Below, piece after piece: positions 1 to 6,851 of a stretch of DNA of 34,915 nucleotides; positions within the stretch are counted from its first letter, which is position 1, and every line of letters begins with the position of its first letter. The position numbers and the translations under genes were made by a program. The stretch covers positions 1 through 34,915 of the forward strand of contig CAIODU010000216.1 of assembly GCA_903857165.1 (NCBI GenBank). The letters are read 5' to 3'. Source of the DNA: an uncultured Methylococcaceae bacterium (GTDB lineage: Bacteria > Pseudomonadota > Gammaproteobacteria > Methylococcales > Methylococcaceae). The notes beneath the pieces were generated by a model. It worked only from the letters and a program-made list of their open reading frames with translations, did no database searches and was not told the origin of the DNA.

Positions 1-1
1 C

Positions 2-232
2 GACCCGCAACTCCACGCCGGTGATGACGCGGATTATTTGTTGGGCTTCAACACCATGCGCCGCTTCGTGGAGCGGTTCTACCAATCCGGCATGGTGCAC
101 AACCTGTTTTTCGAGGCCGACAAGCATCCGCAGTTGAAAGACGAAATCGCCCAGTTGCTGTCAGGGGACTTGTGGACGGGCGACAACCCGCTGCAAAACA
201 GTTTGCTGGCCAGCCACCGGGCAGTGGGTTAA
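2..232 (+). CDS. C-terminal end of a probable FAD-dependent oxidoreductase (halogenase-like), partial
   Basis: The reading frame is open from the first bases of the window, so this is the last 76 codons of a gene that starts upstream, ending in TAA. The tail contains a segment FVERFYQSGMVHNLFF followed by a short helix and LLSGDLW. That spacing resembles the C-terminal helical part of tryptophan-halogenase-like flavin-dependent oxidoreductases (FY, then a hydrophobic/FF stretch, then a small-residue G-D turn). The FAD-binding part is outside the window, so the family is an inference from a weak pattern. The protein has no membrane segment or sorting signal at its end. No partner gene on the same strand follows it; the next gene downstream points toward it. 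Confidence 0.4.
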   Translation, partial: DPQLHAGDDADYLLGFNTMRRFVERFYQSGMVHNLFFEADKHPQLKDEIAQLLSGDLWTGDNPLQNSLLASHRAVG

Positions 233-259
233 GGGCATTGACGGGAATGGATCTACCCG

Positions 260-285
260 GGCGGAATGGCGAAGCGTATTCCGCC
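260..285. repeat. Inverted repeat between convergent genes
   Basis: A perfect 8-bp inverted repeat (GGCGGAAT at 260-267 and ATTCCGCC at 278-285) with a 10-base loop lies between two convergent genes. There is no U-rich tail on either side, so it is at best a weak bidirectional terminator. Confidence 0.25.
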
Positions 286-323
286 GATTGCCACTCAACC
301 CCAATCTCTAAAAGAGCGGTTTT

Positions 324-935
324 CTAGGAGGTTTTGCGGCGTTTGCCGAAAAAGCCCAATCCGGCCAGACCAAGACCGAACAGCCAGATCGTCGCAGGAA
401 CGGGGACAGAGGCGGCTGGCGGCTGCGTGACAGTCACAAAAGCTTGTTGGAAGCTACCACCAACAGAATTTCCATCAAAGTCCGATAGTATCAGGCCGGT
501 GGGGTTAATTACATTATTAACGCCGGCTGCGATACCCATCGCTTTAAAATGAATGGTTGCCACGAGTGTGGGGGCAGTGACATTTATCCCGGCTGTCAAT
601 GGAGAAGTGGCATCAATGGCTTCGGCGAAGTGAATAGTGCCGCCAGTCCAAACCGGCATTCCTGGAGGCGTGGCAGTATTATCTGCGCCAAAGATGAAAC
701 CGCTGTCTATGGACAGCGCATTCAGCTTACTATTGTCATAAGTCAGGGTGAAATCAATGCTGCCTAAATCAGGCACGGAATTGATCATGATTTTGGCATC
801 AAACATTGAGTCCAGAGCAGTAGTGTATGTAGCCAGACCATTCGGCATCTCGGTGGTGAGAAGCGCAGCCTGGGCGTCACTTAAAAAACAACAGACAAGC
901 AACGCAATGAATCTAGGAAGTAAGTATTTGTTCAT
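324..935 (-). CDS. PEP-CTERM protein with a cohesin-like domain
   Basis: This is a 203-residue exported protein. It has a signal peptide (MNKYLLPRF..., cleaved near DAQA), a beta-rich central domain and a C-terminal sorting signal VPVPATIWLFGLGLAG followed by a basic FGKRRK end, the classic tripartite PEP-CTERM signal recognised by exosortase. The middle part (about residues 30-165) has the alternating strands and motifs SIDFTLTYDNSKL and LVATIHFKA typical of cohesin-like domains. Exosortase substrates are normally delivered to the cell surface or matrix. An in-frame ATG at 947 is also possible, but 935 gives a normal signal peptide and lies behind a GGAA element. The next gene upstream on the same strand carries a dockerin domain, the natural binding partner of cohesin. 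That pairing is an inference from fold resemblance. Confidence 0.8.
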   Translation of the reverse strand: MNKYLLPRFIALLVCCFLSDAQAALLTTEMPNGLATYTTALDSMFDAKIMINSVPDLGSIDFTLTYDNSKLNALSIDSGFIFGADNTATPPGMPVWTGGTIHFAEAIDATSPLTAGINVTAPTLVATIHFKAMGIAAGVNNVINPTGLILSDFDGNSVGGSFQQAFVTVTQPPAASVPVPATIWLFGLGLAGLGFFGKRRKTS

Positions 936-949
936 GAAGGGTTCCATTT

Positions 950-979
950 TTAAAAGAGCCGGGCTTTATCAGGCCCGGC
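950..979 (-). terminator. Intrinsic terminator after the dockerin gene
   Basis: Read on the minus strand, a 7-bp GC-only stem (GCCGGGC / GCCCGGC, 973-979 and 958-964) with an 8-base loop is followed by TCTTTTAA. It lies 38 bases past the dockerin stop codon and immediately before the start of the cohesin-like gene. Full expression of the latter would therefore need read-through or its own promoter. Confidence 0.5.
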
Positions 980-1016
980 GTTATTAACAGTGCTTATCCG
1001 GCAGAATGCTTGCTGC

Positions 1017-2591
1017 TTAAGGTGCGCACCTTGGTTTGGTGCATAAGCTGGCTGCTTTCCGATAATCCAGTAGATTGATTTTTAAATCGCCATTCACATC
1101 CGCCGGATCTTTGGCTTCCGCGAGAACGACTTCTCCGTATCTGGCTTTGATCGAGTTCAAATCGGTCGAATCGATTTTGAAGTCGGTGTTGACATCACCC
1201 GGACCGGTGACGTTAAGGGTGTAGTCTCTGGAAACCTTACTTCCAAAGTTATCGGTGGATGCAACGTTAAACTGAAAGGCTCCCACTTTCTCGGGTGTGC
1301 CGGACAGCACACCAGTCGGCGAATCAATTGCCAAACCATTCGGTAGGCTACCGCTTGTCGTTGTCGCATACGGCGTATCGCCACCAATTAGAACCTTCCT
1401 TTGTGGAAAGGCTTCACTAACATTTCCGTTCTGGATATCGCTGATTGTCGAAAAAGGCGCGGCAGCGTTGAATGCGCCCATTTGCGATCCTTGGTATTCG
1501 CCAACTATATCAACGGCTGAACAATCGAATTCATGTTCGCCGCCGCCCGCTTCCGCTACCGTGACGGGACCCATGCCCTTTAAGCTGCCGGAGGGGGCGG
1601 TGGCGACTTCATCGCACATCGCTTCACCGTTTTCACCGTCTATAGATGGAGCGTCGGGCGCAAATGTAGCGTCGGCTCCATAGGCATAAAATTCATAACG
1701 CCGGGTGACGACTTCCCTTCCATCACCCATGTCGTCGGCTTTTTTGGCGGCCAATTCGGATTTGTTAGGGTTGGCGCCACTATTCGTTTGCAGCAGATAC
1801 CATTCCGATTCCACTTCAGCCGGTTCGCCATTGGCCCATAGCGGATTGTTGTTTATATCCTTATCACCCACCAACTCTTCCAACGGTACGTGATCGGAAT
1901 TATGGGTTGTGGTTTTGATCACTTTCACCCAACTAGGGTCGCCAAATTGTTTGGCTGGTGGAATCACGACCGGCGGCGCGGGTATCTTTGGAATCACCGA
2001 GGCAGGAAACTGCACGACTGCCGGGTGTACTACGATGGGCGGCTGATTGACAACCGGGTTGGGTATTATCACCGCAGCCTGTTGCAGAACCGGTGCCTTA
2101 TACTGCGTCCATACCGGGGTGGCCACATGCACGACCCCAGTGGGGAAGGTCTGACCGTTGGCATCCAGCCAGTTATATTTGACCGCAGTGTAGGTTTGGC
2201 TATAAATGCCCACGCCAAAGTGTTCGCACCCTAGATTGACACTAGGATTGGTGCACTGATGGCCCTGGGTGGGAGAAATCGTCCCTGGAGGTGCATAATT
2301 GGTAAAGCCGGTGGTTGTGCCGGAGGGTGCCGTCGCCCGATAAGTCAAAAAAACTTTCGGATGCAAAGGATCGGTCAAATCTTCGCGAATTTTAGGCGTG
2401 CCATAATGGTTGTAATTGTAAGTGCCGCCAATCTCGGTGCTACGCGCATCATCGATTTCAATTTCAAAACCATTACAGGTTTGACCGGTATCGTTCACCA
2501 CGTCGAAATTACCCAACGCACCATAAGCGGTATCCGCCTGAGCTCCCGTACTGAGTGCCATAATAGGCAACAGAACAATAATTTTTTTCAT
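1017..2591 (-). CDS. Secreted protein with putative Ig-like domain and C-terminal dockerin
   Basis: This is a 524-residue exported protein. The start at 2591 was chosen because AGAGAGG sits about 9 bases upstream and the protein then begins MKKIIVLLPIMALSTGAQA, a good signal peptide; an in-frame start at 2633 lacks both. A long N-terminal region of unrecognised type includes a Pro/Val-rich linker near residues 175-225. It is followed by a putative Ig (He_PIG-like) domain with LPNGLAIDSPTGVLSGTP. The end carries two calcium-binding repeats, GDVNTDFKIDSTDL and ADVNGDLKINLLDY, the two-loop pattern of type I dockerin. Dockerins bind cohesin modules, and a cohesin-like PEP-CTERM protein is encoded next door. 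No catalytic domain is visible, so the role is probably structural or matrix assembly. The extreme C-terminus (CTKPRCAP) could form a disulfide. Confidence 0.8.
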   Translation of the reverse strand: MKKIIVLLPIMALSTGAQADTAYGALGNFDVVNDTGQTCNGFEIEIDDARSTEIGGTYNYNHYGTPKIREDLTDPLHPKVFLTYRATAPSGTTTGFTNYAPPGTISPTQGHQCTNPSVNLGCEHFGVGIYSQTYTAVKYNWLDANGQTFPTGVVHVATPVWTQYKAPVLQQAAVIIPNPVVNQPPIVVHPAVVQFPASVIPKIPAPPVVIPPAKQFGDPSWVKVIKTTTHNSDHVPLEELVGDKDINNNPLWANGEPAEVESEWYLLQTNSGANPNKSELAAKKADDMGDGREVVTRRYEFYAYGADATFAPDAPSIDGENGEAMCDEVATAPSGSLKGMGPVTVAEAGGGEHEFDCSAVDIVGEYQGSQMGAFNAAAPFSTISDIQNGNVSEAFPQRKVLIGGDTPYATTTSGSLPNGLAIDSPTGVLSGTPEKVGAFQFNVASTDNFGSKVSRDYTLNVTGPGDVNTDFKIDSTDLNSIKARYGEVVLAEAKDPADVNGDLKINLLDYRKAASLCTKPRCAP

Positions 2592-2672
2592 ATTAGGTTT
2601 CCTCTCTGAGTGCTTGTGATCAATTTGCCGCAATCTTGATGCGGTTTGTTACAGCCTACCACATTCCATGGG

Positions 2673-3068
2673 CTAGAGTTCGCCTTGACTGCCGGCTTTG
2701 GCCGGCCCGAGTAAGGACTTAAAACCTTCAAGTGCTTCCTTCAATGCATCGGCGGCACCGGCTGCATTCCCTTTCTCCAATTGCAGGCGGGCGTTTTTGA
2801 TTGCCCTGGAACCGCCTTGTTTTCTTGCTTCGATAGTGCCGCCCAAGATGAGTTTGGAAGATTGGCCGGCAGCCCTAATATGTTCTTGAGCCACTGCCAA
2901 GTCATTCGCGTCGATTGATTTCAGCGCTTCTTCAATATGTGTAATGGTACTGTTGATAAGTTGTGCCGTGGCGGGTTCAGTTCCCCCCGCATTTACGACA
3001 GTACCACCCGCACCTATGAACAGCACTAAAAAACCAACGGCTAAGAATATTTTCCGGGTATTCATCAT
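2673..3068 (-). CDS. Small secreted helical protein of unknown function
   Basis: This 131-residue protein begins with a signal peptide or signal anchor (FLAVGFLVLFIGAGGTVVNA). The rest is predicted to be mainly alpha-helical, with two amphipathic segments (THIEEALKSIDANDLAVAQE and LQLEKGNAAGAADALKEALE) suggestive of a helical bundle. I do not recognise a family. The start is supported by GAGGAG 8 bases upstream; tandem ATGs make 3068 and 3065 equally possible. It is the first gene of a leftward set that continues with the dockerin gene 81 bases downstream, with no convincing terminator between them, so co-expression is likely. Confidence 0.75.
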   Translation of the reverse strand: MMNTRKIFLAVGFLVLFIGAGGTVVNAGGTEPATAQLINSTITHIEEALKSIDANDLAVAQEHIRAAGQSSKLILGGTIEARKQGGSRAIKNARLQLEKGNAAGAADALKEALEGFKSLLGPAKAGSQGEL

Positions 3069-3096
3069 GATGCAAACTCCTCAAGCGTATTAATGT

Positions 3097-3125
3097 TTAT
3101 AAACCATTGTGGCTTATATTGGCAA
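3097..3125 (-). promoter_or_regulatory. Likely sigma-70 promoter of the leftward dockerin/cohesin set
   Basis: On the minus strand there is TTGCCA (3125-3120), a 17-base spacer and TTATAA (3102-3097). This places a start site about 20 bases before the first ATG of the leftward genes. Confidence 0.4.
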
Positions 3126-3297
3126 TTTGGTGCGAGGCGATCCGTGGGAGCCGTTGTTAATCCTTCATTTCTTAACCATCCCGATCAGGAGCCGGTGTCT
3201 CTGCGTTGGGTTTCACCGCCCATTTTTCCCGGATAATACGCTCTTGGAAATAGACTGTCAACCATACAAGGGGAATGTCAATGGGCGACACCGGCCA

Positions 3298-3327
3298 TTG
3301 GAGACGAAATCCCGCATTATGTAAAAT
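3298..3327 (+). promoter_or_regulatory. Possible promoter of the YtkA / 4Fe-4S / SIMPL unit
   Basis: TTGGAG (3298-3303) and TAAAAT (3322-3327) are separated by 18 bases and lie about 75 bases before the YtkA-like gene. This is the best sigma-70-like pair I found in the divergent intergenic region of 330 bases. No other structure was evident there. Confidence 0.3.
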
Positions 3328-3400
3328 TATGCCAACTTGACGCTGTTTTGGTTTTCAGGATCGGAGTAAGATACGGCATCTTTAGTTGTGAAAGGGGTGG

Positions 3401-4075
3401 ATGATGGCTCAAACAAAAATAGTAAGATGGCTGATCTGCGGATTGGCAATTTCCCTTCTAATACTGGTGCTGCCGGGTACAGTCCTGGCACATGGCGAAG
3501 GCGGGGGAACAGTGATCATTGGCGGATACCAAGTCAGCCTGGTTTTTACGGAGCCGGTCAAAGCAGGCCAGAACCTGTTCCATGTGCAAATTCTGGATGG
3601 AATGGGCATGCCGGTCAGAGGCGCACAGGTGATAGTCAGTGCCAAACCGGCTGAAAGTGCGCAACCCCATCCGGGAAGCATGGCGGGCATGGAAGGCATG
3701 GCAGGCATGGAGGGCATGGCAGGAATGGAAGGCATGGCAGGAATGGAGGGCGGCGCACAGGCGATGGGCGGAATGCATGGGATGAGTCACGGCCCGGTGG
3801 CTGTCCCGGTCCGCGTTACGGCCAACGAAACGGATGCGGAATATAGCGGGGTGATTGCTTTTTCCGCGACCGGTCATTGGATGGCGAACACTCATGCCAT
3901 CGTCAACGGACAGATGCTCATGGCTGATTTCCCGGTGGAGGTTGAGTACGCTTCATCGGGCTATGCCTTTGCCATTCTGGTCGCGTTTATCGGTCTGAAT
4001 GCATTCATCATCTGGCTTGCCTCATTTACCAAGCGCAAATCCGTTTTGCCTGAACCCACCGTGGAATTATTATGA
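3401..4075 (+). CDS. YtkA/FixH-like membrane-anchored protein with Met-rich repeat
   Basis: This 224-residue protein has an N-terminal signal sequence (SLLILVLPGTVLAHG) and a C-terminal transmembrane helix (about residues 187-210, AFAILVAFIGLNAFIIWLAS) ending in a short cytoplasmic tail. The extracytoplasmic part matches the YtkA/FixH-type beta-sandwich: YQVSLVFTEPVKAGQN at the start and ADFPVEVEYA at the end. Inserted in the middle (about residues 93-130) is a Met/Gly/His-rich stretch with four tandem MAGMEG units followed by MGGMHGMSHG. Such Met/His-rich segments often bind copper, so a metal-handling role is plausible but not shown. The SD-like GGGGTGG lies directly before tandem ATGs at 3401 and 3404; the second has better spacing. 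Its stop overlaps the next start (ATGA at 4072-4075), so it is translationally coupled to the 4Fe-4S protein. Confidence 0.8.
   Translation: MMAQTKIVRWLICGLAISLLILVLPGTVLAHGEGGGTVIIGGYQVSLVFTEPVKAGQNLFHVQILDGMGMPVRGAQVIVSAKPAESAQPHPGSMAGMEGMAGMEGMAGMEGMAGMEGGAQAMGGMHGMSHGPVAVPVRVTANETDAEYSGVIAFSATGHWMANTHAIVNGQMLMADFPVEVEYASSGYAFAILVAFIGLNAFIIWLASFTKRKSVLPEPTVELL
3680..3751 (+). repeat. Four tandem 18-bp units encoding MAGMEG
   Basis: Four head-to-tail copies of an 18-bp unit (ATGGCRGGMATGGARGGC) lie in frame within the YtkA-like gene. The copies differ only at a few, mostly synonymous, positions. In-frame tandem repeats like this can change copy number by slippage without breaking the frame. 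Confidence 0.85.
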
Positions 4076-5451
4076 CCACTCCATCCTCCAACTCCGCCCC
4101 TTCCGGATTCATGGAAGGGAATCTTCTAAAAAACAAGTGGATATACCGCTTTTTTCGCAGCCGCTGGTATCCCGGCATCATTCAATGGCCGACGCTGGCT
4201 ATTTTTGCGGTCATCATGTTCGACCTTATGCTGGGGCCGACGGTGACGCATGACAACTTTGGCTCGGCCATGACCTGGGTACTGTGGTGGCCGGTCATCC
4301 CGATTATCTTCCTGTTCATGGGACGCTTCTGGTGCGCCATTTGCCCGTTTGCGACGGTCAATGACATTGTGCAGGATTTCGTCGGCAACCACCGCCCTGT
4401 GCCGAAATTTTTGAAAAAATACGGTGTCTGGATCATTGATGCACTGTTTATTCTTATCACCTGGGGCGACCATGTCTGGGGCATAGTGGATAACCCGGTC
4501 GGTTCGGGCGTGCTGCTGCTGCTCCTCACCACCGGCGTCGTGGCCTCGGGTGCATTCTTCGAGCGCCGCATGTTTTGCCGGCATCTTTGCTTCTTGGGCG
4601 GGCTGGCGGGCAACTATGCCCAGGCCGGGATGGTCTCCCTGCACGGGACGCCCGATATCTGCGCCCAATGCAATACGGCATCTTGCTACAAGGGCACAGA
4701 AGCAGCGCCCGGCTGCCCGATCTTTGAATTCCCCAAGACCATGCAATCCAGCGCCAACTGTGTGCTGTGCGGCGACTGCATCAAAAACTGCCCGAACGGC
4801 TCGATCCAATTGACGGTGCGCCCGCCGACGACCGAGCTGTGGTTTGTGCACAAACCCAAAGTGGAGGCGGCTTTCCTCGCGGCAGTCATCATGGGCATTG
4901 TCTTTGTCCAGAACGTGACCATGCTTGAAGTGTGGGGTTCCATTCTTTCTTGGCTGGAAGGGGTGACCGGGACGACCAGTTACTATGTGAACTTCACCAT
5001 CACTTTCGCAGTGGCCATCGCCCTGCCGGTCTCCCTGTTGGCGTGGGCCTCCGTCTACGCGGCCAAGTACAACAAAGCCTCGTTTGTGGATAACTTCACC
5101 CGCTTTGGCTATGCCATCATCGCCTTTGACTTGGCCGCGCATATTGCCCACAACCTGTTCCACCTGCTGGCGGAAGGCAAATCAATCCTGTATACCGGGG
5201 TGGCGATGTTCGGGGTCGATTCGCACGATGCCTCACCCGCACTGGCGGGCATGCCTGTGATACAGACGCTGCAATTCGGCTTGCTTGGCCTGGGCTTCCT
5301 TGCCTCGCTGTACAGTGTCTATCGCATTGCCGAATCCAACCACGAGGGTGAAGTGGTCTGGGCGACCTTTAAGCCTTACGCGCTCATGATGGTTAGCTTT
5401 GGCATTCTCAATGTCGTGCTGTTCACGCTCCCGATGTCCATGCGCATGTAA
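4072..5451 (+). CDS. Polytopic 4Fe-4S membrane protein, NosR/NapH/CcoG type
   Basis: This is a 459-residue membrane protein with about seven hydrophobic segments and the cysteine signature of the NapH/NosR/CcoG superfamily. It has C88xxC91P after the second helix (RFWCAICPF), C169xxxC173 (MFCRHLCFLGG), C197xxC200 with C205 and C215P, and a ferredoxin-type cluster site C230xxC233xxC236xxxC240P (CVLCGDCIKNCPNGS). Family members pass electrons between the quinone pool or cytoplasm and periplasmic partners, or act in cofactor and copper-enzyme maturation. The exact role here is unknown. Four further hydrophobic segments follow the clusters (about residues 258-455) with His-rich HIAHNLFHLLAEG, which could ligate heme or metal. 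It is translationally coupled to the upstream Met-rich protein and is followed after 6 bases by a SIMPL-domain gene. Confidence 0.88.
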   Translation: MTTPSSNSAPSGFMEGNLLKNKWIYRFFRSRWYPGIIQWPTLAIFAVIMFDLMLGPTVTHDNFGSAMTWVLWWPVIPIIFLFMGRFWCAICPFATVNDIVQDFVGNHRPVPKFLKKYGVWIIDALFILITWGDHVWGIVDNPVGSGVLLLLLTTGVVASGAFFERRMFCRHLCFLGGLAGNYAQAGMVSLHGTPDICAQCNTASCYKGTEAAPGCPIFEFPKTMQSSANCVLCGDCIKNCPNGSIQLTVRPPTTELWFVHKPKVEAAFLAAVIMGIVFVQNVTMLEVWGSILSWLEGVTGTTSYYVNFTITFAVAIALPVSLLAWASVYAAKYNKASFVDNFTRFGYAIIAFDLAAHIAHNLFHLLAEGKSILYTGVAMFGVDSHDASPALAGMPVIQTLQFGLLGLGFLASLYSVYRIAESNHEGEVVWATFKPYALMMVSFGILNVVLFTLPMSMRM

Positions 5452-5457
5452 CCTAAT

Positions 5458-6111
5458 ATGCGCACACTGACAGTCACCGGCAAGGGCCATGTCGAAATGG
5501 CCCCCAACCAAGTCATCTTGAGCTTCAGCCTGTCGGCCGAAAGCTACGCTTATCAGGGGACGGTCGAAGCCCTTAACCTCAAAGTCGAAAAGCTCAGGGC
5601 GGCGGCGGAAGGTTTTGGGGTTGGCCGCAGCCAGTTGAAAACGGCCAACTTCTCCATCATGCCCAAATACCAGTATCACGAAAGGACCCGCGAGCGGGAG
5701 TTTCGGGGGTTCACTGCCAGCCACGACCTTAGGCTCGAAATCCCGTTTGACAAAGAAACCCTCAACCGCGCCCTCAACGCGATTGCAGCCAGCGGGAGCG
5801 ATGCGAACTTTAACATCCGGTTTGCCGTCGCCGAAACCGAGGAACTGAAAAAGCGGACATTGCAAGCCGCCGTCGCCGATGCGGCGGCCAAAGCCAGAAT
5901 CATTGCCGATGCCGCAGCGGTGCGTCTAGGCGGCATTGTGCGCATTGACTACGGCAGTATGGATATCCATTTCGTGGAGCCGGATTTCGACGTGTCGCCG
6001 ATGGCATGCAAGGCCCCGTCCACGCCAGAGACCGATATTGAGCCTGAGGAGGTTAGCTCCAGCGTGTCGGTTACCCTCGTATGGGAGATTGGCGATTTGC
6101 CATCGGTTTGA
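5458..6111 (+). CDS. SIMPL-domain (DUF541) protein
   Basis: This is a 217-residue protein matching the SIMPL/DUF541 family. It opens with LTVTGKGHVEMAPNQVILSF, has the usual central YQYHERTRER...FRGFTASHDL strand pair and ends in VSVTLVWEI. Family members form oligomeric rings and many are exported. This copy starts directly at the domain with no signal peptide, so as annotated it would be cytoplasmic, which is less usual. Only 6 bases separate it from the 4Fe-4S protein gene, so the same transcript is likely. A link to that protein's assembly or protection is an inference from position only. Confidence 0.85.
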   Translation: MRTLTVTGKGHVEMAPNQVILSFSLSAESYAYQGTVEALNLKVEKLRAAAEGFGVGRSQLKTANFSIMPKYQYHERTREREFRGFTASHDLRLEIPFDKETLNRALNAIAASGSDANFNIRFAVAETEELKKRTLQAAVADAAAKARIIADAAAVRLGGIVRIDYGSMDIHFVEPDFDVSPMACKAPSTPETDIEPEEVSSSVSVTLVWEIGDLPSV

Positions 6112-6128
6112 TTGCCGTCCAAACACCC

Positions 6129-6404
6129 ATGGAAAATTCCACACGTTCCAAAATATCGTCATTGCTAGGCATCGACAACCCGTTATTATTGTGGATGCTG
6201 TGGTTCGTACCCTTGAGTTTTCTGGCTAAAGGGCGGGGTTTCGATCCGTTATTGGTTTTCCTCGTGTCTGGTTTGGCAATTGTGCCTCTGGCGGCGATGA
6301 TCGCCCACGCGACGGAGAACATTGCCGTCTCGGTGGGTCCGGCATTGGGTGGCCTGCTCAATGCGACGTTTGGCAATGCCACCGATAATAACTATTCTCA
6401 ATAA
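6129..6404 (+). pseudogene. cax: Truncated Ca2+/H+ exchanger (Cax-type), N-terminal fragment
   Basis: The 91-codon frame encodes the first two membrane segments of a CaCA-superfamily cation/proton exchanger. It includes LAIVPLAAMIAHATENIAV and the diagnostic GPALGGLLNATFGNAT, the first alpha-repeat signature. Intact family members are about 350 residues with a second alpha-repeat. Here the homology stops exactly after GNAT and the frame ends nine codons later. No continuation in other frames could be found downstream. The fragment is therefore a 5' remnant, probably cut by a rearrangement near 6387. It begins 17 bases after the SIMPL gene, so it may still be transcribed. Confidence 0.75.
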
Positions 6405-6477
6405 CCCGCCGTGCCAGTAAGATTTGCCATGCCGCCCACCCAAAAAACGCACCGATGATGCCGGTGGAAATGCCGAC
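6358..6477 (-). pseudogene. Possible 3' remnant of a membrane protein facing the cax fragment
   Basis: On the minus strand, between TAA at 6480 and TGA at 6358, a frame reads VGISTGIIGAFFGWAAWQIL and then LARRVIENSYY. It is a hydrophobic helix capped by arginines, as at the end of a polytopic permease (the VGIxTGxIG pattern recalls FecCD-type permease C-termini). It has no start or upstream homology and meets the cax fragment tail to tail near 6387. The family assignment is a guess. Confidence 0.3.
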
Positions 6478-6617
6478 TTATTGAAAAAACCGGGTTTTCT
6501 GTCGGGTACCACTCCCATATCACTCTAAAATTAGCCAGTCCGTAGCGTATAAATATCATTCAATATCAACAAGATGCGTATAATTCATACAAAACGGTCA
6601 TTGGAGTGATAGGGGAG

Positions 6618-6633
6618 TACGTAGTTATACGTA
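6618..6633. promoter_or_regulatory. TACGTA-N4-TACGTA palindromic site
   Basis: Two copies of the self-complementary hexamer TACGTA are separated by GTTA, which makes a symmetric 16-bp site. It lies about 220 bases before the PEP-CTERM gene. Such arrangement is typical of dimeric regulator binding. The regulator cannot be named from sequence. Confidence 0.3.
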
Positions 6634-6744
6634 TAGACAAGTTTTCTGCTTTGCCCCAAAGTGCCGACGAGCTTGCCGATGGGTGACGACAGGCGTGGGG
6701 TGGGCAAACGATAGGTAAGCGTTCACTCCACCCTGCCTTATTCC

Positions 6745-6815
6745 TAGGAACGCGGCCATCTTGGCCGCCATTTCAGCGGGCGAGACGCCCTCGCTCCCAA
6801 GGGAGGGTGGGCGGT
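6745..6815. repeat. REP-like palindromic element
   Basis: Three GC-rich hairpins lie in a row: GCGGCCA tct TGGCCGC (6752-6768), GGGCG aga CGCCC (6778-6790) and CTCCC aa GGGAG (about 6795-6806). This succession resembles the extragenic palindromes scattered through many gammaproteobacterial genomes. Copy number elsewhere cannot be judged from this window. Confidence 0.45.
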
Positions 6816-6851
6816 TACCAGAAAATTTAATGTAAAGCGTGAGGATATAAC

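Larger units (their letters stand above)
6405..6851. other. Gene-free interval with palindromes, 447 bp
   Basis: No gene is supported here. The left part joins the two gene remnants. The middle is AT-rich (about 6525-6600, including GTATAATTC) and may hold a promoter. A TACGTA pair lies at 6618-6633 and a REP-like element at 6745-6815. The ribosome-binding site of the next gene (GAGG) ends the interval. Confidence 0.5.

Noticed and set aside
4126-5163. A 345-codon open frame antisense to the 4Fe-4S membrane protein gene
   Set aside because: Its codons mirror those of the clearly conserved cysteine-rich gene on the other strand. It is rich in His/Arg/Gly without any domain and lacks a ribosome site.
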